IMG/VR virus record: IMGVR_UViG_3300031877_000321
Coordinates: 1-26,629 of that record
Source of the DNA: a virus
Reading direction: 5' to 3' (one strand)
DNA length: 26,629 nucleotides
Made by a program: the position numbers and the translations under genes. The notes beneath the pieces are model-generated. The model saw nothing but the letters and a program-made list of their open reading frames with translations. It was not told where the DNA came from and made no database searches. Below are positions 14,050-21,118 of the stretch, piece by piece; positions within the stretch are counted from its first letter, which is position 1; every line of letters starts with the position of its first letter.

Positions 14050-14340
14050 TTGGCAATACTAGATGTTGCCAGCGGATTAAGCAGTGTTGCGGCGTCGGGG
14101 TATCTCGACATCCAGCCCTCCGGAACCGTGGAATGGGTCATCCATAACATCTACCATGAGTCCGACATCCAACTCGAATACTATGACGGCTCGCTGTCAT
14201 GCATCTTCGACACAGACCCAGGCGCAGGCGTCTACGCGAAATACGCATTCCACTGCACCAGCGCCCGGCGCATACGAGTCAAGAACACCGCTGCATCGGC
14301 GAAGCTGATCGGATACGACGGAATCGTGACGCATACATGA
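14050..14340 (+). CDS. Small beta-rich virion protein
   Basis: A 96-residue protein with alternating hydrophobic strands (VASGLSSVAASGYLDIQPSG, WVIHNIYHESDIQLEYYDG) and a C-terminal IRVKNTAASAKLIGYDG turn, suggesting one compact beta-sandwich. The TTG at 14050 is set by AAGGAGGTGA at 14031-14040 with a 9-base spacer. Its stop overlaps the next gene as ATGA. Likely a head or tail surface protein made together with its neighbour at 13676, whose stop TAA lies directly in front of the ribosome-binding site. Confidence 0.6.
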   Translation: MAILDVASGLSSVAASGYLDIQPSGTVEWVIHNIYHESDIQLEYYDGSLSCIFDTDPGAGVYAKYAFHCTSARRIRVKNTAASAKLIGYDGIVTHT

Positions 14341-14603
14341 TCGTGGTACTGGAGAATATTCGCCCCGGCTCGTTCAATGTCAACGCCGTTGACGCGAAAC
14401 TTCGCAAGAAGTTTCCGTCCCTGCTCGGCTGGAGTTACGGCTTCCTAGATGATGCTTTGACGCTTGAGTTCCCAAATTCCGAAGTCGAGACCGTCATTGA
14501 GGACAAGATCTCCGATGCGCTCTCAAAAGTGAGGGCGGACTATCCGGATGCCAGACACCGCGAGAGCCTACTCAAGGGCGGAGCTGTACGTTGGGCCACC
14601 TGA
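14337..14603 (+). CDS. Small hypothetical protein
   Basis: An 88-residue protein. An N-terminal strand (MIVVLENIRPGSFNVNAVDA) leads into a short helix (AKLRKKFPSLLGW), a strand, and a charged C-terminal helix (VIEDKISDALSKVRADY). ATGA at 14337-14340 couples it to the preceding gene. The frame stays open upstream to 14199, but that part is antisense to reading-frame logic and overlaps the real gene at 14050, so the ATG at 14337 is chosen. No family is recognised. Confidence 0.55.
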   Translation: MIVVLENIRPGSFNVNAVDAKLRKKFPSLLGWSYGFLDDALTLEFPNSEVETVIEDKISDALSKVRADYPDARHRESLLKGGAVRWAT

Positions 14604-15340
14604 GAGACATACTGGGCGGCCGCAAGGTCGTATCTGTCACGATGCAGACGCCGCAGGAGACACTCGGGTCAGCTGTATATCTTCCCACAAGCGAGCCCGC
14701 GACGCCGCAGGTCAGTTACACAGTCGCCAGCGGTGATTTGCCCGCCTTCAATGTTGCGCCGGATAGTAAGAAATGGATGGCGTACATGATTGCCGCGGGG
14801 AGCGCCGTCACAGCAGCAACGCTCTACTGGCGAATGAAGAAGAACGGCTCCTCTGTGGCCAACGGCTCCCAAGCTGTGACGGCCGCCTACTACTACACGC
14901 AGCACAGTTACTTCTACGATGTGGCAGTAGGTGATGTCCTAGAGATCGCATTATGGTCGAGTGTGACCAACACTAAGTACGACTACAAGGCTTATCAGAT
15001 TCAACCGACGCGAGTCTTGCCCAAGAACGGGGCGCCGATTCTATCACCCTTCAACATCACGACCCTCACCGCGTATCCAACTTTAACTTCGGGAAACCCA
15101 GCGGTATTCAGCACGGTTGGCTTCTATGTCTATCATGATGACGTACAGTTTCTGGAACGTTCGACGACGGTAAGCTTCCGTTCACTACACCCTGGCCTGA
15201 CATACGGGCTCGGTCGCCTGTACCGCGGAGATATGAACTATCAAAATTCGGGACATGTTATCACAGGCGCTACCTATCGTCCGTACTATTGCAAGCAGTA
15301 CATCCCCGATGGATTCGTTTTCCGCGCGATGAAGATTTGA
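14591..15340 (+). CDS. Beta-rich virion protein
   Basis: A 249-residue protein rich in Tyr, Thr, Ser and Ala with many short strands. It has no signal peptide. Residues about 40-140 read like a jelly-roll or lectin-like fold (YTVASGDLPAFNVAPDSKKW, then VGDVLEIALWSS). It starts at a TTG 13 bases inside the preceding gene. The composition fits a fibre, spike or decoration protein exposed on the particle. No family is recognised. Confidence 0.55.
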   Translation: MGHLRDILGGRKVVSVTMQTPQETLGSAVYLPTSEPATPQVSYTVASGDLPAFNVAPDSKKWMAYMIAAGSAVTAATLYWRMKKNGSSVANGSQAVTAAYYYTQHSYFYDVAVGDVLEIALWSSVTNTKYDYKAYQIQPTRVLPKNGAPILSPFNITTLTAYPTLTSGNPAVFSTVGFYVYHDDVQFLERSTTVSFRSLHPGLTYGLGRLYRGDMNYQNSGHVITGATYRPYYCKQYIPDGFVFRAMKI

Positions 15341-15367
15341 CTCCTGGTGCCTGACCGGTGACATATA

Positions 15368-17338
15368 ATGCCGGTCTCTGAGTACGGCGAAGCCGTTGCC
15401 ACATCTCTTGACGAATTAGGCTTTGCCAATGCCAACGGTTTACTCGAAGACGGAAGGATTGCTGCTGCGGCAGGCGCGCAGCTCTACTACAAGTCCCTAT
15501 CAGTCACCGAGATCGCCACCTCCCTCGTCAAACGCAAGACTAGCAAGACCCTCACTCTCAGTGAGATCGCCAGCTCATCCGTCAAAAGGAAGACCGCCAA
15601 AACCTTCAGCCTGACCGAGGCTTCGTCGCCGTCGCTCGCGCGGTCGGCGCTCTTCAAGCGCGGCCTTTCAGTACTTGAATCCGCGGCAGCGTCACTCATC
15701 AGACAAGTTGCATTCAAGCGTGTCCTATCCGCTATCGAAGTTGCGGCTACCACGATCGGACGGAAGACATACCGACTCCTCAGCGTCGCCGAGTCCGCAG
15801 TTACCGCGCTGCAGAAGAAGACCCTGCTCAGCTTGGTCGTTACGGAAATCTCACCGCTGAGCCTTGCCGCGAAGCGGCTCTACAAGCGCGCCTTGGGCGT
15901 AGTCGAATCCGCCGCCGTCACATTGGGTCGAGGTCTCTCGCTGAAACGGGCTTTGTCCGTGGCGGAAGCCACCGTTGCCTCGTTGGTCCGTGAGGCGGCA
16001 TGGTACCGGACGCTTGCAGTGACCGAGGTCACCATAGCAACGCTGAAACGAAGTATCTCAACGCTCCTCAGCCTTGTCGAGGTCGCATCGATAACCCTGG
16101 CACGGAAGGCGACATGGTACCGAACTTTAAGCGTCCTGGAGTCATCCGCCGTCGGCCTGCTCAAGAAAACGATCCTCGCCCTGCTTGTTACCGAGATCTC
16201 GAACATTGCGCTCGGGACCAAGCAGCTGCTGAAACGCGTTCTCTCAGCGGTGGAACTTAGCGCCGCCTCGTTGGCTCATCAAGCGATAAGATATCGCTGG
16301 CTCATCGCGACAGAAATTGCAGTGCTCGCTCTCGCGCCAACGAGCCTATTCAAACGGCTCCTGTCGGTGAGCGAGATTGCCGTACCCGCTCTGAAGCGGA
16401 CTACCTCGCGGCTGCTAATCGTCATAGAGGCTGCCTCAATCTCCCTGGCGCGGCAGATACTCTTCAAACGCACGCTCTCAGCGATTGAAACGGCAGCCGC
16501 GTCGCTCCTCCATCAACTCACCCTCAAACGAACTCTATCCGTCATGGAGGTCGCATCCGCCAGGATCGAACGGAAGATATCGCGGCTCCTAATCGTCGCG
16601 GAATCATCTCTGACATCGCTTGCCCGCACAGCGCTGAGATACCGAAGTCTCATCGTGACAGAAGTCGCGGTTGCTGGCATCGAGCGGAAAATATCGCGTC
16701 TCCTGAGCATCGCAGAGTTCTCGTTAGTCGCTCTGCAGAAGAGGGTCGTCATCACGCTCGCTCTGGGAGAACTCTCAGTCCTTACGCTTGGAGCGAGGGG
16801 TCTGTTCAAGCGTGTTCTCTCGGTGATTGAGTTCGCGTCGCTCGCTCGCAAGTTGGCAATCTACCGCAGGCTGACGGTCACAGAGATCACGGTAGCCTCC
16901 CTCAGCCGGATCAAGAAACTTTTCCGAACGCTAACAGCCGCCGCCGTCACGATTGCCATACTCGCCCGAAGTGCAGCGCTTCATATCCTCATATCCACGA
17001 GCGCCATCGCGCTCGCAGCGGTCACGCGAAAGATCACAAAAACTCTATCCCTCACTTCCTCGACACTGGAAGCGCTTGCCACCAGGCAGCTGCTGAAACG
17101 AGCCTTCACACTCACCATGACAACGATCACAAACATCGTCTATCGACAACTTCTGCGACGCGCACTGAATGTCACCGCCCAGGCTGTAGTCGCCGTTGCG
17201 CTGACTTTCATAGGCGCCTTACGGGCGATCATTCGCCTGCTGGCGCAGGTTCTAGGTCTCGGAATGACTGGCGAGCAGTTGGGCGTTAGCTTAACCGCGA
17301 GCCAGTACGGCCTCACATTGAGATATGAAAAAGAATAG
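15368..17338 (+). CDS. Virion protein of about 30 short repeats
   Basis: A 656-residue protein. After 39 non-repeat residues come about 30 imperfect units of 18-20 residues, consensus near KR-x-LSV-x-E-x-A-x-x-x-L-x-R. Each unit has hydrophobic alternation, one central Glu and Lys/Arg at the boundaries, so the protein is very basic overall. The last five units lose the Glu. A 44-residue tail ends in LGVSLTASQYGLTLRYEKE. Such regular units suggest a solenoid or a fibrous rod. The ATG at 15368 has GGTGA 7 bases upstream. Location among virion proteins points to a fibre or structural scaffold; no named family is recognised. Confidence 0.75.
   Translation: MPVSEYGEAVATSLDELGFANANGLLEDGRIAAAAGAQLYYKSLSVTEIATSLVKRKTSKTLTLSEIASSSVKRKTAKTFSLTEASSPSLARSALFKRGLSVLESAAASLIRQVAFKRVLSAIEVAATTIGRKTYRLLSVAESAVTALQKKTLLSLVVTEISPLSLAAKRLYKRALGVVESAAVTLGRGLSLKRALSVAEATVASLVREAAWYRTLAVTEVTIATLKRSISTLLSLVEVASITLARKATWYRTLSVLESSAVGLLKKTILALLVTEISNIALGTKQLLKRVLSAVELSAASLAHQAIRYRWLIATEIAVLALAPTSLFKRLLSVSEIAVPALKRTTSRLLIVIEAASISLARQILFKRTLSAIETAAASLLHQLTLKRTLSVMEVASARIERKISRLLIVAESSLTSLARTALRYRSLIVTEVAVAGIERKISRLLSIAEFSLVALQKRVVITLALGELSVLTLGARGLFKRVLSVIEFASLARKLAIYRRLTVTEITVASLSRIKKLFRTLTAAAVTIAILARSAALHILISTSAIALAAVTRKITKTLSLTSSTLEALATRQLLKRAFTLTMTTITNIVYRQLLRRALNVTAQAVVAVALTFIGALRAIIRLLAQVLGLGMTGEQLGVSLTASQYGLTLRYEKE
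15485..17203 (+). repeat. Degenerate 54-60 bp coding repeats (about 30 units)
   Basis: The DNA of the repeat protein is built of units of 54, 57 or 60 bases, in phase with codons. The protein consensus is much better kept than the DNA, so the units are old duplications under selection for the protein pattern and not a fresh expansion. Two unit types partly alternate: one with YR or KR before LSV, and one with a shorter SRLL or STLL lead. Confidence 0.75.
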
Positions 17339-17353
17339 GGGCTGCTGGCACCC

Positions 17354-17632
17354 GTGCCAAACCTGGGGGAAACCGTCAGGATCCTGGCGTCCATCACCGA
17401 CTACGATGGCGAAGCCATGAACCCTGACACGCAAGAGGTTAAGGTGTACGATCCAAGCGGCGCGCTGAAACATACAGAGACATCGCCGACCAAGAAGGCC
17501 GACGGTATCTACTATGTGCTTTACACGTTTCCAGGCGACGGCGCTGTAGGCAACTGGACCGTCAACTGGAAAATTGTCAAGTGGAACGCGGTGCGGTCAC
17601 GACGTCTTTCGGTTCCGGTGACGAGCGCCTAG
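17354..17632 (+). CDS. Ig-like beta-sandwich protein
   Basis: A 92-residue single domain: strands around VRILASITDYDGEAM, EVKVYDPSGALKHTETSPT, DGIYYVLYTFPGDG and GNWTVNWKIV. This pattern (a loop with YDPSG, then GxYxYxYxxP) is that of macroglobulin-like or Ig-like domains found on many viral surface proteins. The GTG at 17354 begins 15 bases after the repeat protein. It probably decorates the particle or is a fibre subunit. Confidence 0.6.
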   Translation: MPNLGETVRILASITDYDGEAMNPDTQEVKVYDPSGALKHTETSPTKKADGIYYVLYTFPGDGAVGNWTVNWKIVKWNAVRSRRLSVPVTSA

Positions 17633-17671
17633 CAGGTCGGATGTCCGAGCGGTGACTGATGAGACGACATC

Positions 17672-17824
17672 TCAAGCAACATTCTCGAGACGAAATTCAG
17701 AGCCAGGGTCGGACTCGCTGAGAAACTTCTCAAATCTGTCTCTAGCTTGCTCGATGGTCAGACCCCGTGCTAGCAAGACGAGACCTGAGTAGCCCCCGTA
17801 AAGGTCGAACAATCTCTCGCTCAT
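17672..17824 (-). CDS. Small minus-strand protein
   Basis: A 50-residue frame on the minus strand, ATG at 17824, stop at 17674-17672. Reading MSERLFDLYGGYSGLVLLAR, then a charged helix (EQARDRFEKFLSESD), it looks like a real helical protein. It fills a 240-base gap that otherwise holds no gene. No strong Shine-Dalgarno is seen. It joins two clearer minus-strand genes at 18251 and 18489. Function unknown. Confidence 0.5.
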   Translation of the reverse strand: MSERLFDLYGGYSGLVLLARGLTIEQARDRFEKFLSESDPGSEFRLENVA

Positions 17825-17873
17825 ACTCGGTCATCAGAATAAACGCCCCGGCAAGACAAAAGGATATGGATAG

Positions 17874-18254
17874 ATGGGACGAGCCCTGATGCGCCTCTTC
17901 ACGGTCATTAGGCATTCAACATTTGAGCGCCGTCTCTACGGCCAAGGTGAAGTCAAAGAAGCGAATGTTACACATTTGGAGATACGGTTCAGCCCTGACG
18001 GCTTCCCGAAGCTCCCGCAGCGCTCGTTCGTGATGCCTTGTCGCTCTCTATGCGGCTTCGACCTCAAACGCGTACACTGGACCTGTCTCTTCACCTGCCG
18101 TTACAGGCGAATCCATGTGAAACAAATCCCGCCTCTGAACGAGCTTCAAGGCATCTATCGCCTCTACATCCTCAAGAAACGCCGTTTCGCGGCCGCGAAA
18201 GATGCGCTGCTGCGGAAGATCCTCTTGCCGCTCGCGGAAGCCTGCGCGAACTAG
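17874..18254 (+). CDS. Basic hypothetical protein
   Basis: A 126-residue basic protein. Beta-like first half (LFTVIRHSTFERRLYGQGEV, THLEIRFSPDG), four Cys in the middle (PCRSLCGF, WTCLFTCRY) and a basic C-terminal helix (LKKRRFAAAKDALLRK). The ATG at 17874 follows AAAAGGATATGG. It converges on and overlaps the minus-strand gene at 18251 by 4 bases. It is the only plus-strand gene within the minus-strand island; no family is recognised. Confidence 0.5.
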   Translation: MGRALMRLFTVIRHSTFERRLYGQGEVKEANVTHLEIRFSPDGFPKLPQRSFVMPCRSLCGFDLKRVHWTCLFTCRYRRIHVKQIPPLNELQGIYRLYILKKRRFAAAKDALLRKILLPLAEACAN

Positions 18255-18487
18255 AGAGACCTTTCGAGGCGAATGACGAAGTATTCTACGATGCCTGTGG
18301 CAACGAGAATCGTTGTAGCTATGACGACTCGATAGGACGATGATACAGGACCTGGCAGTGAGAGGGCTGCCCATGCGAATAGTAGCATGACGATAGCCAG
18401 AGTTCCTTGAAGAAGCCGCCACGATAATTTCTGAAAGGTTGCTGAGATTTCGGCGAATGTATCCTCGATGATTTCGGTCCAGCCCAA
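18251..18487 (-). CDS. Minus-strand two-helix membrane protein
   Basis: A 78-residue protein with an amphipathic start (MGWTEIIEDTFAEISATFQK) and hydrophobic segments at about 28-45 and 52-72. The TTG at 18487 lies 1 base after the stop of the minus-strand gene at 18489, so the two form a small operon opposite to the structural genes. Holin-like or antiholin-like topology, or superinfection exclusion, are possible; none is proven. Confidence 0.6.
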   Translation of the reverse strand: MGWTEIIEDTFAEISATFQKLSWRLLQGTLAIVMLLFAWAALSLPGPVSSSYRVVIATTILVATGIVEYFVIRLERSL

Positions 18488-18488
18488 A

Positions 18489-18701
18489 TTAGTCGCTAGC
18501 CCGTGAAATCTTGGCGAGCAGATTCTTGAAATCCGGGTGATCTCTAAGAGCAGCTTGAACGTTGGGATCTTTCAGGAGTTGGTCGGCCCAAGCGTTGAGC
18601 GCTTGCCAGAGATTCGTCATTGAATCATAAACTGCTTCGAGTAGCGGTTTCACTTGTCTGAGAAACTCCTCGTGCTCTGCCGGGGTTAGTTTTCTCCCCA
18701 C
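18489..18701 (-). CDS. Minus-strand helical protein
   Basis: A 70-residue, all-helical, charged protein (LTPAEHEEFLRQVKPLLEAV, then a Trp-rich helix WQALNAWADQLLKD). The GTG at 18701 is set by GGGAGG five to ten bases upstream on the minus strand. It is the first gene of a two-gene minus-strand operon with the membrane protein at 18251. A promoter for it must lie in the about 80-base divergent gap to 18779; I see no clear TATA element there. No family is recognised. Confidence 0.6.
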   Translation of the reverse strand: MGRKLTPAEHEEFLRQVKPLLEAVYDSMTNLWQALNAWADQLLKDPNVQAALRDHPDFKNLLAKISRASD

Positions 18702-18778
18702 ATTTCGGCCTCCCGTACTGTCAAGAGAGGATGGTCATGTCTCGCCCATTCGGATAAGGCTTGTCCAGTGAATGAACG

Positions 18779-19225
18779 ATGACCGATCAGACTACGCCTC
18801 GTGAGAGCGTACGCGCCGCATTCAAGACCGTGCTTGACGCCGCGAACCTAGGCGTCACAGTCTACGATCGACGAGCCTCCGAGGGTGAAGAGCAACGGAG
18901 TGTCGTTCTCACCGTAGTTTCGGGGTCGAATCGCAGCCCAGGCGTGGGCTTGCGTAAGAGCACGAGCAAGCGCGGGCTCGAGGAGTGGTTCAGGCTCCAA
19001 GTCGACTGCTACTATGACGACGAAACCGAGGTCGGCAAGCTGGCCGATAAGGTGGAGCAGGCGCTAATGGATGCGATCGACACCCTGCGAGCCACCCACG
19101 ATATCCATGACCTGCGAAAGGTTATGGACACGGACTCGGTCCCAGCGGGGGCTACGGTGGGTAGCACGCTGACCCGCGTCCTGATGGACTTCACATTCTA
19201 CACGCACCGCGAGTTGACAGCCTAA
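18779..19225 (+). CDS. Probable tail terminator / completion protein
   Basis: A 148-residue alpha/beta protein: an N-terminal helix (RESVRAAFKTVLDAANLGVT), a strand with VVLTVVSG, an EEWFRLQVDCYYDD strand, a helix (KLADKVEQALMDAIDTL) and a final strand (LTRVLMDFTFYTHREL). This order is usual for tail terminator proteins (gpU-like fold), which cap the tail tube and join it to the head. Position next to a gp10-like protein and two genes before the tail tube agrees. It begins just after the divergent minus-strand operon. Confidence 0.5.
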   Translation: MTDQTTPRESVRAAFKTVLDAANLGVTVYDRRASEGEEQRSVVLTVVSGSNRSPGVGLRKSTSKRGLEEWFRLQVDCYYDDETEVGKLADKVEQALMDAIDTLRATHDIHDLRKVMDTDSVPAGATVGSTLTRVLMDFTFYTHRELTA

Positions 19226-19575
19226 TGCCCGGTTGGTCCGTTCAGGTCCTTGAAAACACGGTCACGCCTCTACTCGATAAGGTTGCCTCGCAACTTCAGG
19301 AGGCTGACCGTCTTAGTCTACAGTTCGGCGCGACCGCAGATTACGCACCGTTTGTTGAATTTGGTACATCCCGCATGGTAGCGAGGAGTTTCATCCGGGC
19401 CTCTCTGGACGCAAACCAAGAGAGGATACTTGACGCAATCCTGACCGGGGCTGTGAATGGAAGTATGCTTCAAGAGTTAGAAGTTTTGGGACAAGTGCTA
19501 GAGGACTACGCCAAGAGCATCGTAGTAGTCCGCACGGGATATCTACGGAGCACGATCTTCCATCAGGTAAGTTGA
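19225..19575 (+). CDS. HK97 gp10-like neck protein, motif order changed
   Basis: A 116-residue protein with DYAPFVEFGTSRMVARSFIR (39-58), the hallmark of HK97 gp10-like neck or tail-completion proteins. The family's other hallmark, a TG-x-L-R-S strand, is present too (RTGYLRSTIF, about 103-112), but at the C-terminus. In the usual order it precedes the EFGT motif. It starts at the last base of the preceding gene's stop (TAATG). The altered order suggests a circular permutation. Confidence 0.65.
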   Translation: MPGWSVQVLENTVTPLLDKVASQLQEADRLSLQFGATADYAPFVEFGTSRMVARSFIRASLDANQERILDAILTGAVNGSMLQELEVLGQVLEDYAKSIVVVRTGYLRSTIFHQVS

Positions 19576-19707
19576 CGCATCATAGTCATGCCCTATTTGT
19601 TTCCATAATGTGGGGTCGGGTTGAGTTCTCGCAGACCAGCGGGAACGCTCGTCGAGCATGACCAGCCCGTCACCCATTTTCTCGGTCACAGCCTCATCGG
19701 GCTGCAA
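19543..19707 (-). CDS. Possible small minus-strand protein
   Basis: A minus-strand frame of up to 54 residues (TTG at 19707; GTG at 19689 and ATG at 19677 are inner alternatives), ending at 19543. It reads like real protein: QPDEAVTEKMGDGLVMLDER, then a Trp-containing part and DYDASTYLMEDRAP. It fills most of the 177-base gap between the gp10-like and tail-tube genes and overlaps the former's end by 33 bases. The frame stays open further upstream. No ribosome-binding site is convincing, so confidence is limited. Confidence 0.35.
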   Translation of the reverse strand: MQPDEAVTEKMGDGLVMLDERSRWSARTQPDPTLWKQIGHDYDASTYLMEDRAP

Positions 19708-19752
19708 GAGCCTGAGAGGTTTTGACGAATCGAACAGGAGGAATGTGGAAAA

Positions 19753-20193
19753 TTGGTCAAGTACGATGCTGACGAAGTTGATGTCCGCATAGGCACCAGC
19801 GCTGCAAACGTTGGCTCGGCGCCAGCGCTAACGAACCTTCAGAGCGTCGAGTACGACCCCGGCCAAACCTTCGACCAGCCCGCGGTCGGCATTGGTTCGC
19901 GGCAAACTGAAGTCCATGAGAAGCTGATCAAGCCGAAGGGCACCCTGAAGCGGTGGCATGATGAGGTCGCGGTCGTCTGCGGCGGCACGGGCACGCTCGA
20001 GAAGAATGTTGGCGCCTTCACGACGGGAGCATTGACGCCGCTGTACATAGAGATCAAGAACAAGACCACGAACAAGAAGGTTACGCTCGCGAAGTGCATG
20101 GGCCCGTACGCGAAGACCTTGGACAGCCCGGAAGGCTACATTGAGGAAACCTGGGACTTCTTCTTCGAAAGCCTAAGCGAATCCGAGAGCTGA
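19753..20193 (+). CDS. Major tail tube protein
   Basis: A 146-residue beta-rich protein in the tail-tube position before the tail chaperone and tape measure. Features: an early DVRIGTSAANVGSAPALTNL, VEYDPGQ, a glycine-rich turn, LYIEIKNKTTNKKV, and a final strand pair (YIEETWDFFFESL). It would polymerise around the tape measure to form the non-contractile tail tube. The TTG at 19753 is set by AGGAGGA at 19736-19742 with a 10-base spacer. No sheath gene follows, which fits a siphovirus. Confidence 0.7.
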   Translation: MVKYDADEVDVRIGTSAANVGSAPALTNLQSVEYDPGQTFDQPAVGIGSRQTEVHEKLIKPKGTLKRWHDEVAVVCGGTGTLEKNVGAFTTGALTPLYIEIKNKTTNKKVTLAKCMGPYAKTLDSPEGYIEETWDFFFESLSESES

Positions 20194-20239
20194 TTCGAGC
20201 AGCCTCGGCTGGAAGAATGAAGATTGGAGACTGAAGATT

Positions 20240-20548
20240 ATGAAAACAAGATCCCCGACCAGACCGGAGACTGAACCCTCTATTTCTTCCAATGCTAGTC
20301 CCCCCAGCGGTAGCGAGGCCGGCGGTGAGCCCTTCGCCTCGCTGGGACTGATCATCAGTTGCCGACCAAGCGATGTCGACCTAATCTGTAGAGTCATCCA
20401 AGCCTGCGGCGGCAAGCTGGTTTTTCAAACCACCACTAACGGCTCCCTGTTCGTCTTGCGTGAGGCTCAGATCGAGCGGATCCTGCAAGGTGACCTCAGC
20501 GAACTCGTTGAGATCATGAAGAAGAAAGAGAGGAGGAGTGAGAAGTGA
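20240..20548 (+). CDS. Small tail-region protein
   Basis: A 102-residue protein. A Pro/Ser-rich, probably disordered N-terminus (about 1-33) is followed by a compact domain (LGLIISCRPSDVDLICRVIQ, KLVFQTTTNGSLFVL, a helix EAQIERILQGDLSELVEI) and a lysine-rich end. It ends with GTGA overlap to the chaperone gene at 20545, so the two are coupled. The domain is in the place where some phages have an extra tail assembly protein; no family is recognised. Confidence 0.55.
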   Translation: MKTRSPTRPETEPSISSNASPPSGSEAGGEPFASLGLIISCRPSDVDLICRVIQACGGKLVFQTTTNGSLFVLREAQIERILQGDLSELVEIMKKKERRSEK

Positions 20549-20910
20549 GCACAGAAGAGAGAAGAAAGGAGATCCAACAAATTCGTGAAGAACACAAACA
20601 TCTCGCAGAAAAACTGGTCCTCGGCACCGAATACTCCGAGACATTGACGGTCTACGGAAAGGACAGGCAACCGCATGAAGTCACCGTGCACGCGTTGAGC
20701 GACGGTGAGTTCCTCGCAGCTGCCAAGGAAGCTCACGCTAACTTAGCCGACTTGAAAGGCCCTGAAACGATCTTGGCCAACATGGACCTGATGATGCTTC
20801 TGGCCGCGAAATCAACGCGTATCCCTGACATTCGCGACCAACTAATCCAAGGTGAAACCTACAAAATCGCTAGGAAAGCGCTGGAGATCTCGCAGCCCCC
20901 AAAATCCTAG
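20545..20910 (+). CDS. Tail assembly chaperone, short form (gpG-like)
   Basis: A 121-residue protein: a charged N-terminal helix, a beta part (ETLTVYGKDRQPHEVTVHAL) and a helical C-terminal half (LMMLLAAKSTRIPDIRDQLI). It sits immediately before the tape measure, as in lambda and most siphoviruses, where the short chaperone coats the tape measure protein during tail assembly. GTG start at 20545 overlaps the preceding stop. A slippery heptamer lies 4 bases before its stop codon, so part of the ribosomes would make the longer form. Confidence 0.7.
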   Translation: MSTEERRKEIQQIREEHKHLAEKLVLGTEYSETLTVYGKDRQPHEVTVHALSDGEFLAAAKEAHANLADLKGPETILANMDLMMLLAAKSTRIPDIRDQLIQGETYKIARKALEISQPPKS

Positions 20911-21053
20911 ACCGGTTCACACGCGGCGTCTATTCGGCGCCGCTGGAAGTTCTCACAGCGCACTTCCATCTGACATTCGACCAGATCCGAGCGTTGACGC
21001 CGCTCCAGAAAGCCTGGCTGCTGAAAGTCTACTCGAAACCGACGCGAAAATGA
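20545..21053 (+). CDS. Tail assembly chaperone, frameshifted long form (gpGT-like)
   Basis: A -1 shift at C-CCA-AAA (20898-20904) would take ribosomes from the short chaperone into a frame that is open from 20874 to the stop at 21051-21053. The extension reads ILDRFTRGVYSAPLEVLTAH, then LTFDQIRALTPLQKAWLLKV, giving a product of about 169 residues. The extension has no start codon with a ribosome-binding site of its own, and its sequence looks clearly coding. This is the classic gpG/gpGT arrangement. A large overlapping frame at 20852-21094 is a shadow. Confidence 0.7.
20898..20904 (+). other. Slippery heptamer for programmed -1 frameshift
   Basis: CCCAAAA placed as C-CCA-AAA in the zero frame, the exact X-XXY-YYZ form. 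After a double-tRNA slip the reading becomes CCC-AAA-ATC-CTA. The zero-frame stop follows 4 bases later. The -1 frame is open from 20874, so the heptamer falls inside the overlap as required. Whether a stimulatory RNA structure follows (the GC-rich stretch from about 20910) needs folding. Confidence 0.7.
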
Positions 21054-21118
21054 GGCGTGATTCTTCTTGCGACTGTTCCTCGCAGCAGACCTAGCCTTGG
21101 CGCTGAAGGTGAGATGAG

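Noticed and set aside
14199-14336. Upstream part of the open frame before the ATG at 14337
   Set aside because: It lies fully inside the gene at 14050, is His/Arg-rich, and the ATGA junction gives a better start.
15487-16851. Several minus-strand frames opposite the repeat protein
   Set aside because: They arise because the repetitive codon pattern lacks antisense stops; no ribosome-binding sites.
18048-18422. Long minus-strand frame opposite the 17874 gene
   Set aside because: Composition is shadow-like (Arg/Ser-rich), and it conflicts with two better genes on either side.
20852-21094. An 80-codon plus-strand frame between chaperone and tape measure
   Set aside because: It is in the third frame, Arg/Ser-rich and unlike protein; the -1 frame over the same DNA gives a clear gpT-like extension.
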